A stretch of DNA of 64,000 nt from Microcella frigidaquae (GCF_014200395.1 NZ_JACHBS010000001.1:2108001-2172000), one strand, 5' to 3'; counted from the first letter of the stretch, positions 19,897 to 31,583 are shown. A program made the numbers and translations. The notes: a model not told the origin generated them from the sequence alone.

Positions 19897-19925
19897 GGGC
19901 GACTGGTCGCTCTCCGAGAGACCGA

Positions 19926-19998
<73 letters not shown>

Positions 19999-20003
19999 CG
20001 AAC

Positions 20004-20041
20004 GGCCCCGTTGCTCTCGCCAGCGCGGGGCCTTTCGCTTT
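20004..20041 (+). terminator. Intrinsic terminator of tRNA-Lys
   Basis: GGCCCCG and CGGGGCC form a 7-bp stem with a 15-nt loop, 5 nt after the tRNA, followed by the T-rich TTTCGCTTT. It is the most classical rho-independent terminator in this window. Confidence 0.75.
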
Positions 20042-20109
20042 CCGCCGGCGGCCCGCGCGTGCTGCGCGGCTGCGCGGGCGGGTGTCCGACGGCGGGCCCC
20101 CCGGTGCAC

Positions 20110-20115
20110 CAGAAT
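20110..20115 (+). promoter_or_regulatory. -10-like box of the LysE gene
   Basis: CAGAAT lies exactly 6 nt before ATG 20122 with no ribosome-binding site, matching the leaderless pattern seen elsewhere in the window. Confidence 0.35.
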
Positions 20116-20121
20116 CGAGCC

Positions 20122-20733
20122 ATGCAGCTCGAGATCTGGCTCGTCTTCGCCCTCGCCGCACTCGGGCTGTCGCTGACGCCGGGGCCGAACGGGCTGCTCG
20201 CGCTGACCCATGGCGCGATCTACGGGGTGCGGCGCACGGTGTTCACGGTGCTGGGCGGCGCGGTCGGGTTCGCGGTCGTCATCGCCGTGTCGATGTTCGG
20301 CATCGGGGCGCTGCTGACGGCGGTGCCCGAGGTGCTCACCGTGCTCAAGTGGGTGGGTGGTGCCTACCTGGTGTTCCTCGGCATCCAGGTCTGGCGGGCG
20401 CCGGCGATCACGGTGGCGACCGACGGAGACCGGCCGACGGCGTCGTCGTGGTCGCTCTGGCAGCAGGGCTTCCTCGCCGCGGTCACCAACCCCAAGGGCA
20501 TCCTGTTCTTCGTCGCCTTCCTGCCCCAGTTCATCGACCCGGCCGGCGACCTCGCCGTGCAGTTCGCCGCCATGGCGGGCACCTTCATCGCAATCGAGAT
20601 CGTCTTCGAGTTGACGGTCGCCGCGCTGTCGCAGACGCTGCAGCCCTTGCTCGCCCGCGCCGGACGCTGGTTCAACCGCGTGACGGGCGGATTCTTCGTG
20701 CTGATCGGCGTGCTGCTGCCCTGGCAGGTGTGA
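20122..20733 (+). CDS. LysE/RhtB family amino-acid exporter
   Basis: Exporter of 203 aa with about six hydrophobic segments. The N-terminal LTPGPNGLLALTHGAIYGVR matches the LysE/RhtB signature (TPGPN), and NPKGILFFVAFLPQF is the second conserved motif. Family members export amino acids such as threonine, homoserine or leucine; the substrate here is not determined. ATG 20122 gives the usual family length; an upstream in-frame ATG falls within the tRNA terminator. Confidence 0.88.
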   Translation: MQLEIWLVFALAALGLSLTPGPNGLLALTHGAIYGVRRTVFTVLGGAVGFAVVIAVSMFGIGALLTAVPEVLTVLKWVGGAYLVFLGIQVWRAPAITVATDGDRPTASSWSLWQQGFLAAVTNPKGILFFVAFLPQFIDPAGDLAVQFAAMAGTFIAIEIVFELTVAALSQTLQPLLARAGRWFNRVTGGFFVLIGVLLPWQV

Positions 20734-20767
20734 GCGCTCAGCGCCGGGCGAGCCACAGGCCCGGCCC

Positions 20768-23142
<2,375 letters not shown>

Positions 23143-23146
<4 letters not shown>

Positions 23147-24018
23147 CGTTCTGCTCCTTCGGAGGGGGTGATGCGGCGGCGCATCGCGGCGAGGATCACG
23201 GCCGCCATCTCCTCGACCGACCGGTCGGTCGAGTCGAGATGGGGGATGCCGTGCTGGCGGTACAGGCCCTCGGCCCAACGCACCTCGCGCGTGCACTGGG
23301 CGACGGAGGCGTAGACCGAGTCGGGCCGCCGCGCCGAGCGCACCTGGCTCAAGCGCTGCGGGTTCGCCGTCAGGCCGAACAGCCGCGCGGCTTGCGCGCG
23401 CAGCGGCGCCGGCAGCAGCGCGCCGGTCGGATCGGCGGTGAGGTCGTCGTCGGTCAGCGGGTAGTTCGCCACCACGACCCCGTGCTGCAGGGCCAGGTAC
23501 ATCGAGGTCGGCGTCTTGCCGCAGCGCGAGGGTGCGATGAGGATGACCTGGGCCCGGTCGAGGGCGCGCAGGCTCTGCCCGTCATCGTGCTCGATGGCGT
23601 ACTCGATCGCCCACATGCGCTCGTGGTAGCGGTCGAGGTCGCCGAGGCTGTGCACGGTTCCGCGCCCCGGCTGCGCGGAGACGCCGAGGGCGGCCTCCAC
23701 CTCGCGCAGGTGGCCGCCGAGCAGGTCGATCACGATCGCGGGGGCGGCGGCGACCCGCTGGCGGATGGCGAGATCGCGGATGGTCGTGAAGACCAGGGGA
23801 GGGGCATCCGACCGCGCCCGATCGGTGGCCGTTGCCGCGATCGTCGCGACCGCCTCGGCCGCCGCCTCGGGGGTGTCGACGAAGGGGATGGTGTGCCGGT
23901 CGAGCGGCACGGAGGGGAAGCTCACCAGCAGCGCGCTGCCGAGGGTCTCGGCCGTGATCGCGGTGCCGTCGGAGACGAAGTACACGGCGCGCCGTGGTGC
24001 CGCTGCGCTGTCGCCCAT
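23143..24018 (-). CDS. ppsR: PEP synthase regulatory protein (DUF299)
   Basis: Bifunctional serine/threonine kinase and phosphorylase of 291 aa, of the DUF299/PSRP family. It inactivates PEP synthase by ADP-dependent phosphorylation and reactivates it by phosphate-dependent dephosphorylation. The family N-terminus [20 protein letters not shown] and the P loop [15 protein letters not shown] are both present, as is the C-terminal [13 protein letters not shown]. Its overlap with ppsA in one operon confirms the target. A -10 box candidate lies ~40 nt upstream. Confidence 0.95.
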
Positions 24019-24061
24019 GCGCCCTCCCCGTGGTTGCCGGCTGCCGTGCCGTTCGCGTCAC

Positions 24062-24067
24062 AGGCTA
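24062..24067 (-). promoter_or_regulatory. Candidate -10 box of ppsR-ppsA
   Basis: TAGCCT on the minus strand, 43 nt before the ppsR start. No -35 is identified. Confidence 0.35.
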
Positions 24068-24138
24068 GACCCGCGCGGCCTCACAGCCCAGGGCCGATGG
24101 TCCCGTCGTGGGTCCCCGCGCGTGGGTGCCCGTAGGCG

Positions 24139-24366
24139 TCAGTCGTCGAGCTCGTCGAACCGATCGGGTCCGAGGCCCTGCGCCAGGCGGTCCTGCTCGC
24201 GGCTCTCCTCGATGACCGTGCCGACGGCGATCGCGACGTTGATGCCCCAGCTCACCCACATGAGGGCCAGGCGCCAGTCGCGCGGGCCGGTGCGGGTCGC
24301 GTTGATGACGCCCACGGCCGAGAACGCGGCGCCGAGCACCGCGCCGTTGAGGATGTACTTGCGCAT
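24139..24366 (-). CDS. Small membrane protein, unknown function
   Basis: Protein of 75 aa with two likely membrane segments (ILNGAVLGAAFSAVGVI at about 5-21 and LALMWVSWGINVAIAVGTVI at about 31-50) and an acidic C-terminal tail ending DELDD. No known family is recognised. ATG 24366 is chosen because GGAGG lies 5 nt upstream; a longer in-frame start would add a low-quality basic extension. It may share the gap with the tetR operators, from which it is divergent. Confidence 0.65.
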   Translation of the reverse strand: MRKYILNGAVLGAAFSAVGVINATRTGPRDWRLALMWVSWGINVAIAVGTVIEESREQDRLAQGLGPDRFDELDD

Positions 24367-24477
24367 GGGGCCTCCCGAGGTCGCCTCCACGCTAGCGGCT
24401 CGCGCCGTCGAGCGCCGCGGGGTGACACCGGGCAGCCGCGCCCGAGCCTGAGACTGCGCCCAGAGCATCCTCTGAGA

Positions 24478-24493
24478 CTGACCGGGTGGTCAG
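24478..24493. promoter_or_regulatory. TetR operator, distal copy
   Basis: CTGACCGGGTGGTCAG: 6-nt inverted arms CTGACC/GGTCAG around a 4-nt core. Its centre lies 20 bp from that of the second copy, which is two helical turns. Confidence 0.65.
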
Positions 24494-24497
24494 AGAG

Positions 24498-24513
24498 CTG
24501 GCCGATCGGTCAG
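24498..24513. promoter_or_regulatory. TetR operator, proximal copy
   Basis: CTGGCCGATCGGTCAG, the same palindrome with one mismatch. It abuts the -10 box at 24514, so a bound repressor would exclude RNA polymerase. Confidence 0.65.
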
Positions 24514-24519
24514 TACCGT
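24514..24519 (+). promoter_or_regulatory. -10 box of the tetR operon
   Basis: TACCGT directly after the second operator and 7 nt before ATG 24527; a leaderless or near-leaderless start is implied. Confidence 0.5.
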
Positions 24520-24526
24520 TGAGGGC

Positions 24527-25084
24527 ATGTCCCTCCACGATCAGTTGCGCGCGGTCGCGCTCGCCGAGTTCGCGAGCGCGGGCTACGCGGCGACCTCGCT
24601 GCAGCGCATCGCTGATCTGGCGGGCACCTCGAAGGCCAGCTTGCTGTATCACTTCTCGTCGAAGGAGCAGCTGCTGGCCGAGATCGTCGATCCCGTGCTC
24701 GACGACCTCGAGCGATTGCTGATCGACGACGAGGGCGGCTCGGTGCTGCGCCGCGCCGATTTCGTGGAGCGCTTCGTCGACCTCCTGCTCACCCACAGCC
24801 AGGTCGTGCCCCTCGTCATCAACCAGGGGGCCACCCTGGACGACGTGCCCGTGATGCACCGGGCCACCGAACTCATGCGCCGCGTGGCCGAGCTGTTCCG
24901 GCTCGCCAGCGGCTCCACCATCGAAAAGCTGCGCTTCGGCGTGGCCTTCGGCGGTGTCGCCTACACCCTGGCGGCCGCCGAGCGACTGGGACTCAACGGC
25001 GAGATCCCGATCGATGAGGTGCGTACCGCCCTCCTCGAGATCCTGCACGACCTGCTCGTGCCCGCCGATACCCCCGTCGCCTGA
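24527..25084 (+). CDS. TetR family transcriptional regulator
   Basis: TetR repressor of 185 aa. The N-terminal HTH reads AEFASAGYAATSLQRIADLAGTS and KASLLYHFSSKEQLL, the latter being the recognition helix and typical YxHFxxKexL segment. The C-terminal ligand-binding half is alpha-helical and has no recognisable ligand signature. It begins the operon with the MMPL and YhgE genes (8 nt to the next ATG). Two palindromes just upstream suggest autoregulation of the operon, as is usual for TetR genes in front of transporters. Confidence 0.92.
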   Translation: MSLHDQLRAVALAEFASAGYAATSLQRIADLAGTSKASLLYHFSSKEQLLAEIVDPVLDDLERLLIDDEGGSVLRRADFVERFVDLLLTHSQVVPLVINQGATLDDVPVMHRATELMRRVAELFRLASGSTIEKLRFGVAFGGVAYTLAAAERLGLNGEIPIDEVRTALLEILHDLLVPADTPVA

Positions 25085-25092
25085 GGAGACCC

Positions 25093-28011
25093 ATGGCCAC
25101 GCTTCTCTACCGGCTCGGCCGGTCGTCGTACCGTCGCGCCCGACTGGTGATCATCGGCTGGCTGCTCGCCTTCGCCGCCGTCCTCGGCGGCGCCGTGGCG
25201 CTCGGCGGCCAGACCGACGAGACCTTCACCATTCCCGGCACCGAGTCGCAGATCGCGCTCGACCAGCTCGACGCCCTCTTCCCGGCCGTGTCGGGCGCGA
25301 GCGCGCAGGCCGTGGTCGTCGCGCCGGAGGGCTCCGCGGTGACGGATGCGGGCATCCGCGACCAGATCGCGACGCTGCAGGATGCCCTGACCGAGGTCGA
25401 CGGCGTCGACTCGGTGCTCGGCCCCTTCGACGAGTTCGCCGACGGGCAGGTCAGCGATGACGGTTCGCTCGCGATCGTGCGCGTGCAGCTCGACGGCGCA
25501 TCGAGCGACGTCTCGGAGGAGACGATCGCCGCGCTCGTCGCGACCGCCGACACGGTCGACGTGCGGGTCGAATTCGCCGGGCAGATCTTCCAAGACACCA
25601 CCGTCGGCCTGACGATCACCGAGGTGCTCGGCGTGCTGTTCGCCGGCGCCGTGCTCGTCATCACCTTCGGCTCGCTGCGCCCGGCCTGGATGCCGCTCGC
25701 CTCGGCGCTCATCGGAGTCGGCATCGTCGTCGGCGGAATCCTCGCCCTCGCGGCCTTCCTCCCGGTGTCGAGCTCGGCGCCGCTGCTCGCCGTGATGATC
25801 GGGCTCGCGGTCGGCATCGACTACGCCCTGTTCATCCTGTCGCGCCATCGCGCCCAGCTGGCCCAGGGGATGGACCCGGAGGAGTCGGCGGCCGTCGCCA
25901 CCGGCACCGCCGGCAGCGCGGTCGTGTTCGCGGGCGCCACCGTCATCATCGCCCTCCTCGGCCTGCTCGTGGTCGGCGTGCCGTTCCTCTCCGTCATGGG
26001 CGTCGGCGCCGCCTTCGCCGTGCTCGTCGCCATCGCGGCGGCCGTGACGCTGCTGCCCGCCCTCGTGGCCACCGCCGGGGCGAAGCTCGCGCCGAAGGAG
26101 GGCTCGCGCGCCTGGCAGCGGGCCCACCCCGTCGCCGCGAGCGCTCCGACCATGGGGCGGCGCTGGGTGCGCGGCGTGATGAAGCGCCCCATCGTGACGA
26201 CCGTCTCCGTCGTCGCCCTCCTCGGCGTGCTGTCGATCCCCGCCTTCTCGCTCGACCTCAACCTGCCCGACGGCGGCAGCGAGCCCGCCGGCTCGACCCA
26301 GCGCGAGGCCTACGACCTCATCGCGGAGGGCTTCGGACCCGGCACCGCCGGCCCGCTGCTCGTCACCCTCGACATTACGCAGACGACCGAGATCCTCGAC
26401 GACCTCGCGGCGATCCGCTCCGAGCTCGAGCGGGTCGAGGGCGTCGCGAGCGTCAGCCCGGGCATCCCCTCACCGGGCCTCGAGACCGCCATCTACCAGG
26501 TCGCGCCCGAGACCGCGCCCGATCACCCGGCGACCAAGGTCGTCGTCGCCGACCTGCGCGCGGCGGGCGAGCGCATCGAGGCCGAGTTCGGCACCCCGCT
26601 CGCCGTGACGGGCGTCACCGCGGTCGGCATCGACATCTCGACCCGGCTCACCGGTGCGCTGATCCCCTTCGGGCTCGTCGTCGTCGGCCTGTCGGTCATC
26701 CTGCTCATGGCCGTCTTCCGCTCGGTGCTGGTGCCGGTCAAGGCCGCCCTCGGGTTCCTGCTCTCGGTCGGCAGCGCGATGGGTGTCACCGTCGCTGTCT
26801 TCCAGTGGGGCTGGGGCGCCGAGCTGCTGCACGCCGAGCCCGGGCCGATCCTCAGCTTCATGCCGATCATCCTCATGGCCGTGCTGTTCGGCCTCGCGAT
26901 GGACTACGAGGTCTTCCTCGTCTCGGGCATGCGGGAGGAGTTCGTGCGCACCGGCGATGCGAAGCGGTCGATCGAGGACGGCTTCGCGAACGGCGCCCGC
27001 GTCGTCACCGCCGCCGCGCTCATCATGTTCTTCGTCTTTGCCGCCTTCGTGCCCGAGGGGGCGGGGCTCATCAAGCCGATCGCCCTCAGCCTCGCCGTCG
27101 GCATCGCGATCGATGCCTTCCTCGTGCGCATGACCCTCGGGCCCGCGCTCATGACGCTGTTCGGCCGGGCCGCCTGGTGGTTCCCGCGCTCGCTCGACCG
27201 GGCGCTGCCCGACCTCGATGTCGAGGGCGAGAAGCTGCGGCACCACCGCGAGCACCGCACCTGGGCCGAGGCCATGGGCGACGCCGTGATCGTCGCCGAC
27301 CGGCTGGGCCTCGACGGCACGGATGCGGAGCTCACGCTCACCGCCCGCCCCGGCGACCGCGTCGACCTGGTCGGCGAGCCCGGCCTGCGCCGCGTCGCCG
27401 GCGCCACCCTCGCCGGCTACCTGCCGCCGCGCTCGGGCCGCGCCGTGGTCGCCGATGCCGTGCTGCCCTCGGAGGCCGGCCGCGCGTCGCGCCGGGTCAC
27501 CCTGGTCGACGTCAGCGGCGACCGGCTCGCCCCGAGCGTGACGATCGGCGGCCTCGTTAGCGAGCGCATCGCGCTCGCCGCCGGGTACCCGCGCGGCGCG
27601 CGCCGCACCCAGCGCTGGATCGCCCGCCTCGCGGCGGCCGCCGCCGCGGTCGGCGTCGAGCCGGGCGCGCTCGTCGACCCGGAGGCCCGCGTCAGCAGCC
27701 TCGACGCCCGCCGTCGGGCGGTCGTGCTCGCCGGCGTCGCCACCCTCGACGCGTGCCCCGTGATCGTGCTCGACCACCGGGACGACGCGCTCGACGCCGA
27801 CGACATCGACATGCTCGACGCCCTCGTGCAGCGGCTCGCCCCGACCCCCGTCGTGCGGGTGTGGGGCCGCGAGGCCGGCTCGACGCCCGGAGACGGCGCG
27901 ATCCCGGCCAGCATCACCGTCGGCGCCGCTGGATCCGACCCGGCGGACGGACCCGCCGGCGAGCGGGCTGCCGACCCCTCTCTCGCTCTCTCCGAAAGGA
28001 GCGGCTCATGA
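25093..28011 (+). CDS. MMPL family transporter with degenerate ABC-ATPase-like tail
   Basis: RND-type MMPL membrane protein of 972 aa. The permease part (~1-705) has two extracytoplasmic loops, each preceded by a helix, and the MMPL motifs GLAVGIDYALFILSRHR and LFGLAMDYEVFLVSGMREE in its two halves. From ~755 the tail mimics an ABC nucleotide-binding domain: VGEPGLRR (761-767) in place of Walker A, VSSLDARRR (867-875) where the LSGGQ signature would be, and CPVIVLDHRDDALD (888-901) where Walker B would be. Key Lys and catalytic Glu are absent (Asp894-His895), so ATP hydrolysis is unlikely. GAGGAG precedes ATG 25093. yhgE overlaps by 4 nt. The substrate is unknown, perhaps a lipid or hydrophobic compound. 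Confidence 0.88.
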   Translation: MATLLYRLGRSSYRRARLVIIGWLLAFAAVLGGAVALGGQTDETFTIPGTESQIALDQLDALFPAVSGASAQAVVVAPEGSAVTDAGIRDQIATLQDALTEVDGVDSVLGPFDEFADGQVSDDGSLAIVRVQLDGASSDVSEETIAALVATADTVDVRVEFAGQIFQDTTVGLTITEVLGVLFAGAVLVITFGSLRPAWMPLASALIGVGIVVGGILALAAFLPVSSSAPLLAVMIGLAVGIDYALFILSRHRAQLAQGMDPEESAAVATGTAGSAVVFAGATVIIALLGLLVVGVPFLSVMGVGAAFAVLVAIAAAVTLLPALVATAGAKLAPKEGSRAWQRAHPVAASAPTMGRRWVRGVMKRPIVTTVSVVALLGVLSIPAFSLDLNLPDGGSEPAGSTQREAYDLIAEGFGPGTAGPLLVTLDITQTTEILDDLAAIRSELERVEGVASVSPGIPSPGLETAIYQVAPETAPDHPATKVVVADLRAAGERIEAEFGTPLAVTGVTAVGIDISTRLTGALIPFGLVVVGLSVILLMAVFRSVLVPVKAALGFLLSVGSAMGVTVAVFQWGWGAELLHAEPGPILSFMPIILMAVLFGLAMDYEVFLVSGMREEFVRTGDAKRSIEDGFANGARVVTAAALIMFFVFAAFVPEGAGLIKPIALSLAVGIAIDAFLVRMTLGPALMTLFGRAAWWFPRSLDRALPDLDVEGEKLRHHREHRTWAEAMGDAVIVADRLGLDGTDAELTLTARPGDRVDLVGEPGLRRVAGATLAGYLPPRSGRAVVADAVLPSEAGRASRRVTLVDVSGDRLAPSVTIGGLVSERIALAAGYPRGARRTQRWIARLAAAAAAVGVEPGALVDPEARVSSLDARRRAVVLAGVATLDACPVIVLDHRDDALDADDIDMLDALVQRLAPTPVVRVWGREAGSTPGDGAIPASITVGAAGSDPADGPAGERAADPSLALSERSGS

Positions 28012-29876
28012 CCGCCGCCGTCACCGCCGTCGCCGACCGCATCGTCCCCCGTGGTCGGACGCGTCGCTGGCTGACCATCGTCGCCGCGGCCGTCGTTCCG
28101 CTCGCGCTGCTCGGCCTCGCCCTCGCCGCCTTCGGCACCAGCACGAGCGGTCTCGAGCGCATCCCCGCCGCCGTCGTGAACGAGGACGAGCTGCTCACCA
28201 CGACCACGCCCGATGGCGAGGAGCAGATCGTGTTCGCGGGCCGTCAGCTCGTCACCGAGCTGACCGGCACCGACGACGCCGGCTTCGCGTGGCGCGTCAC
28301 CAGCGCCGACGAGGCGCAAGCGGCGCTCGAGCGCGGCGACGTCTACGCGGTGCTGACGATCCCGAGCGACTTCTCGGCCTCCCTTCTCACCATCGGCACG
28401 GCCGATCCGGTGCAGGCGCAGCTGCGGGTCGAGACCGACGACGCGCACAGCTACCTGGCCGGCTCGGTCGTCCAGGCGGTCGGCAGCGGACTCGCCCAGC
28501 AGTTCGGTGCCGCGATCACCGCCCAGTACCTCGACGGCCTGACCGCCGGGCTCGGCGAGCTCGGCACCGCCCTCGGCGAGGCCGCCGACGGCGCCGCGGC
28601 TCTCAGCGACGGCGCGAGCCAGCTCAGCGGTGGGCTCGCCGAGCTGAGCGACGGCGCCCGCGCGTCGGCCGGCGGAGCCTCCGCCCTCTCCAGCGGCATC
28701 GCCGAGTACACGGGCGGCGTCTCGGCGCTCTCCTCGGGGCTCGGGCAGCTGCGCACCGGCGCCGGGCAGCTCGACGCGGGCCAGGCGGCGCTCGGGGGCA
28801 TCCCCTCGTCGGCCGGCGCGCTCGCCGGTCAGCTGGCGGCCCTCGCCCCGGTGATCGCTGCCTCCGATCTCAGCCCCGCCGACCAGCAGGCGTTCATCGA
28901 CGCCCTCACCGACGCGCAGATCCTCGCTGGCACCGCGACCGCGGTCGTGCCGCCGCTCAACGCCGGCATCGACGGCATTCAGAGCGGGATCGCCGAGAGT
29001 GCCGCGGGCGCCGCCGCGCTCGCCGCCGGCGGGGCCGAGCTGCGCTCCGGCTCGGCCGGGCTGGCCTCGGGCCTCGGTGCGCTCGCCGGCGGCACCTCCG
29101 AGGTGTCCTCCGGTGCGGCCTCGCTGGCCGACGGCGCGGGCGAGCTCGCCGACGGCCTCGCGACCGGTGCCGCACAGGTTCCCGCCGGCGACGCCGGCGA
29201 CAGCGCGATCGCGAGCGAGCCCGTCGTGGTCGACGCCAACCGTGTGAACGCCGTCGACGGCATCGCCCCGGTCATCGCCGAGACGCTCGTGCCCCTCGGG
29301 CTCTGGATCGGCGCTCTCGCCACCTTCCTGGCGCTGCGTCCCGCCGCGCGCGGGGTCATCGGCACCTCGGCCGCGGGCGGCATCATCGTGCGCCGCACCG
29401 TGGGCCGGGCATCGCTGCTGGCCCTCGCGCAGGCCGGGCTCGTCACCCTGCTCGTGCACGCGGTCAGCGGTCTCGCCCTGAGCCTGCTGCCGGTGACCTT
29501 CGCGTTCACGGCGCTCATCGCGCTCGCCTTCACGGCGCTACATGCGGCGCTGACGCTCACGCTCGGGCGGGGCGGCCTCGTGGTCTCGCTGCTGCTGCTC
29601 GCGCTCCAGCTCGTCGCGGCGGGCGGCATCATCCCGATCGCAGCGCTCGCCGATCCCTTCCCGGCCCTCAGCGCCGTGCTGCCGATGACCGCCGCGGTCG
29701 ACGGCATGCAGGCGCTCCTGGCGGGTGGAGACCCGGCCCGCATCGTCGCCGCCGCGGGAGCCCTCGTGCTGCTCGGTGGGGTGTCGCTCGTGGTGGCACG
29801 GCTCGCGGCCGGTCGTGCCCGTCGACGGGATGCTCTCGCCGCGTTCGCGCCCGCCCTCGTACCGGCGGCCGGCTGA
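28008..29876 (+). CDS. YhgE/Pip domain membrane protein
   Basis: Protein of 622 aa. One N-terminal helix (~22-45) is followed by a large extracytoplasmic region. This region includes long Ala/Gly/Ser-rich repeats such as GAAALSDGASQLSGGLAEL, the X-heptad pattern of YhgE/Pip proteins. The C-terminal ~200 residues are a five- to six-helix ABC-2-type membrane domain. Homologues include phage infection protein Pip and the WXG/ESX-related YueB. ATG 28008 overlaps the MMPL stop (ATGA) and AAAGGAG lies 6 nt upstream. With the MMPL gene it probably forms an export complex. Confidence 0.88.
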   Translation: MTAAVTAVADRIVPRGRTRRWLTIVAAAVVPLALLGLALAAFGTSTSGLERIPAAVVNEDELLTTTTPDGEEQIVFAGRQLVTELTGTDDAGFAWRVTSADEAQAALERGDVYAVLTIPSDFSASLLTIGTADPVQAQLRVETDDAHSYLAGSVVQAVGSGLAQQFGAAITAQYLDGLTAGLGELGTALGEAADGAAALSDGASQLSGGLAELSDGARASAGGASALSSGIAEYTGGVSALSSGLGQLRTGAGQLDAGQAALGGIPSSAGALAGQLAALAPVIAASDLSPADQQAFIDALTDAQILAGTATAVVPPLNAGIDGIQSGIAESAAGAAALAAGGAELRSGSAGLASGLGALAGGTSEVSSGAASLADGAGELADGLATGAAQVPAGDAGDSAIASEPVVVDANRVNAVDGIAPVIAETLVPLGLWIGALATFLALRPAARGVIGTSAAGGIIVRRTVGRASLLALAQAGLVTLLVHAVSGLALSLLPVTFAFTALIALAFTALHAALTLTLGRGGLVVSLLLLALQLVAAGGIIPIAALADPFPALSAVLPMTAAVDGMQALLAGGDPARIVAAAGALVLLGGVSLVVARLAAGRARRRDALAAFAPALVPAAG

Positions 29877-29953
29877 CGGAGGGCATCCCGCCCCGAACGC
29901 GGACGGCGCGGGCCGCGAGCGCGAAGGCTCAGCGACCCGCGCCGCGCGCGGGG

Positions 29954-29990
29954 CCCGGTCGGGCGACGCTGCGCGCGCCGCCCGACCGGG
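29954..29990. terminator. Bidirectional terminator between yhgE and the permease gene
   Basis: CCCGGTCGGGCG and CGCCCGACCGGG form a perfect 12-bp stem with a 13-nt loop, between convergent genes. It lies 5 nt after the permease stop. No U-tract. Confidence 0.75.
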
Positions 29991-29995
29991 GCTGC

Positions 29996-31510
29996 TCACT
30001 CCTTGGTGAGCTCGTGGGTTCCGCCGCTCAGCGCGTACTCCTCCTCGGGGGAGAGCACGAGCTGCTTGCGGTAGTGCAGCCCGAAGCCGAGCAGGATCAG
30101 CACGTAGACGATGATGATCGCCACGATCGCCGCCTGGAAGGCCGGGTTGATGAGCAGACCGATGAAGACGAGCGCCGAGATCGCCGCGGCGCTGTAGGCG
30201 CCGAACAGGCCCCAGGGGCTCTTGTAGGGCCGCTCGACGTCCGGCAGCTTACGGCGGAGGATCAGGAACGAGACCATCTGCAGGAAGTACGCCACGACAG
30301 CGCCCCAGACCGCGATGTTGAGGATGATCGCGCCGGCGACGGCACCCACACCCTCCGGGTCGAGGCGGGCGAGCAGGTCGAGCGCGACGATCGCGACGAA
30401 GCCGACGACGGCTCCGACGGTGAGCGCCACCCACGGGGTCTGGTTCTTGCCGGTGAGCGACAGGAACTTCGGGTAGTAGCCCGCGCGCGACAGCGAGTAC
30501 ATGTTGCGCCCGTAGGCGAACATGATGCCCTGCAGCGAGGCGAGCAGTCCGATGAGCGCGAAGATCGCGAGCACCGCCGCGAGCTCATCGCCGACGATCG
30601 CGCGGAAGCCGTCGAGCAGCGGCTCGAGCGAGACGCCCGTCGCTTCGGCCCCGAGCACGCCCGTGTTGAGGAACAGCACGAGCAGACCGGTGATGATGAG
30701 CGTGCCGCGCGCCAGCACACCGGCCCGCGGGATGTCGCGCTGCGGGTTGTGCGACTCCTCCGCCGCCAGCGGAAGCTCCTCGATTCCGAGGAAGAACCAC
30801 ATGGCGAACGGCAGCGCGAACAGGATGGCGAGCCAGCCCTCGGGCAGGAACGTCGTCGCTCCGGCGACCTCGGGGTTGGGGGCGATGTCCCACAGCTTGT
30901 CCCACGAGAACAGGCCCGAGGCGAGCGCCATCACCGAGAAGACCAGGATGATGCCGATGGCGATGATCGCCACGACGATCGCGAAGCGGAACGAGATGTG
31001 CGCGCCGGCCGAGTTGAGGGCGACGAAGGCGACGTACAGGACGATCCACCAGATCCACATCATGTCGGCCTCGGCGAGCGAGAAGTTCAGCAGGCCGCTC
31101 GTGACGCCGTCGAGGTACTGGGCGGAGAAGAACACGATGACCGCCGTGGTCGCGACGTACTCGATGGTCTCCGCGGCACCGGTCACAAGTCCGCCCCACG
31201 GGCCCATCGCCGACCGTGCGAACGAGTAGGCGCCACCCGTGTGGGGCATGGCGGCCGACATCTCGCTGATCGAGAACGTGAGGCCGTAGTACATGACCAT
31301 GAGCACGGCGAAGGCGATGAGCATGCCGCCGAAGCCGGCGAAGTCGATGCCGAAGTTCCATCCCGAGAAGTCACCCGAGATGACCGCGGCGACCGCGAGG
31401 CCCCAGAGGCCCCAAACGCCCGCCGAGCGGCGCAGCCCGCGCTTCTCGAAGTACGACTGGTCGACGCTGGTGTACGTGACACCGCCCGTCGCCGTGGTTT
31501 TTTCCGCCAT
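29996..31510 (-). CDS. APC family permease, ethanolamine permease-like
   Basis: Amino acid/polyamine/organocation transporter of 504 aa with about 12 helices. The N-terminal region (GVWGLWGLAVAAVISGDFSG and PHTGGAYSFARSAMGPWGG) closely resembles the ethanolamine permease branch of the family. EELPLAAEESHNPQRDIPR is the APC loop motif. It is transcribed divergently from the gamma-glutamylation operon, which supports uptake of its amine substrate; ethanolamine is favoured, putrescine or GABA are alternatives. Ribosome-binding site AGGAGG lies just upstream. A promoter TGGACA-N17-CATGCT is seen. Confidence 0.85.
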   Translation of the reverse strand: MAEKTTATGGVTYTSVDQSYFEKRGLRRSAGVWGLWGLAVAAVISGDFSGWNFGIDFAGFGGMLIAFAVLMVMYYGLTFSISEMSAAMPHTGGAYSFARSAMGPWGGLVTGAAETIEYVATTAVIVFFSAQYLDGVTSGLLNFSLAEADMMWIWWIVLYVAFVALNSAGAHISFRFAIVVAIIAIGIILVFSVMALASGLFSWDKLWDIAPNPEVAGATTFLPEGWLAILFALPFAMWFFLGIEELPLAAEESHNPQRDIPRAGVLARGTLIITGLLVLFLNTGVLGAEATGVSLEPLLDGFRAIVGDELAAVLAIFALIGLLASLQGIMFAYGRNMYSLSRAGYYPKFLSLTGKNQTPWVALTVGAVVGFVAIVALDLLARLDPEGVGAVAGAIILNIAVWGAVVAYFLQMVSFLILRRKLPDVERPYKSPWGLFGAYSAAAISALVFIGLLINPAFQAAIVAIIIVYVLILLGFGLHYRKQLVLSPEEEYALSGGTHELTKE

Positions 31511-31583
31511 TCATTCCTCCTGGGGGGTGGTGGGCATGGATCGGCGAGGCGGCATCGGGCGCCACGCTGCGCCTTGGTGATTG

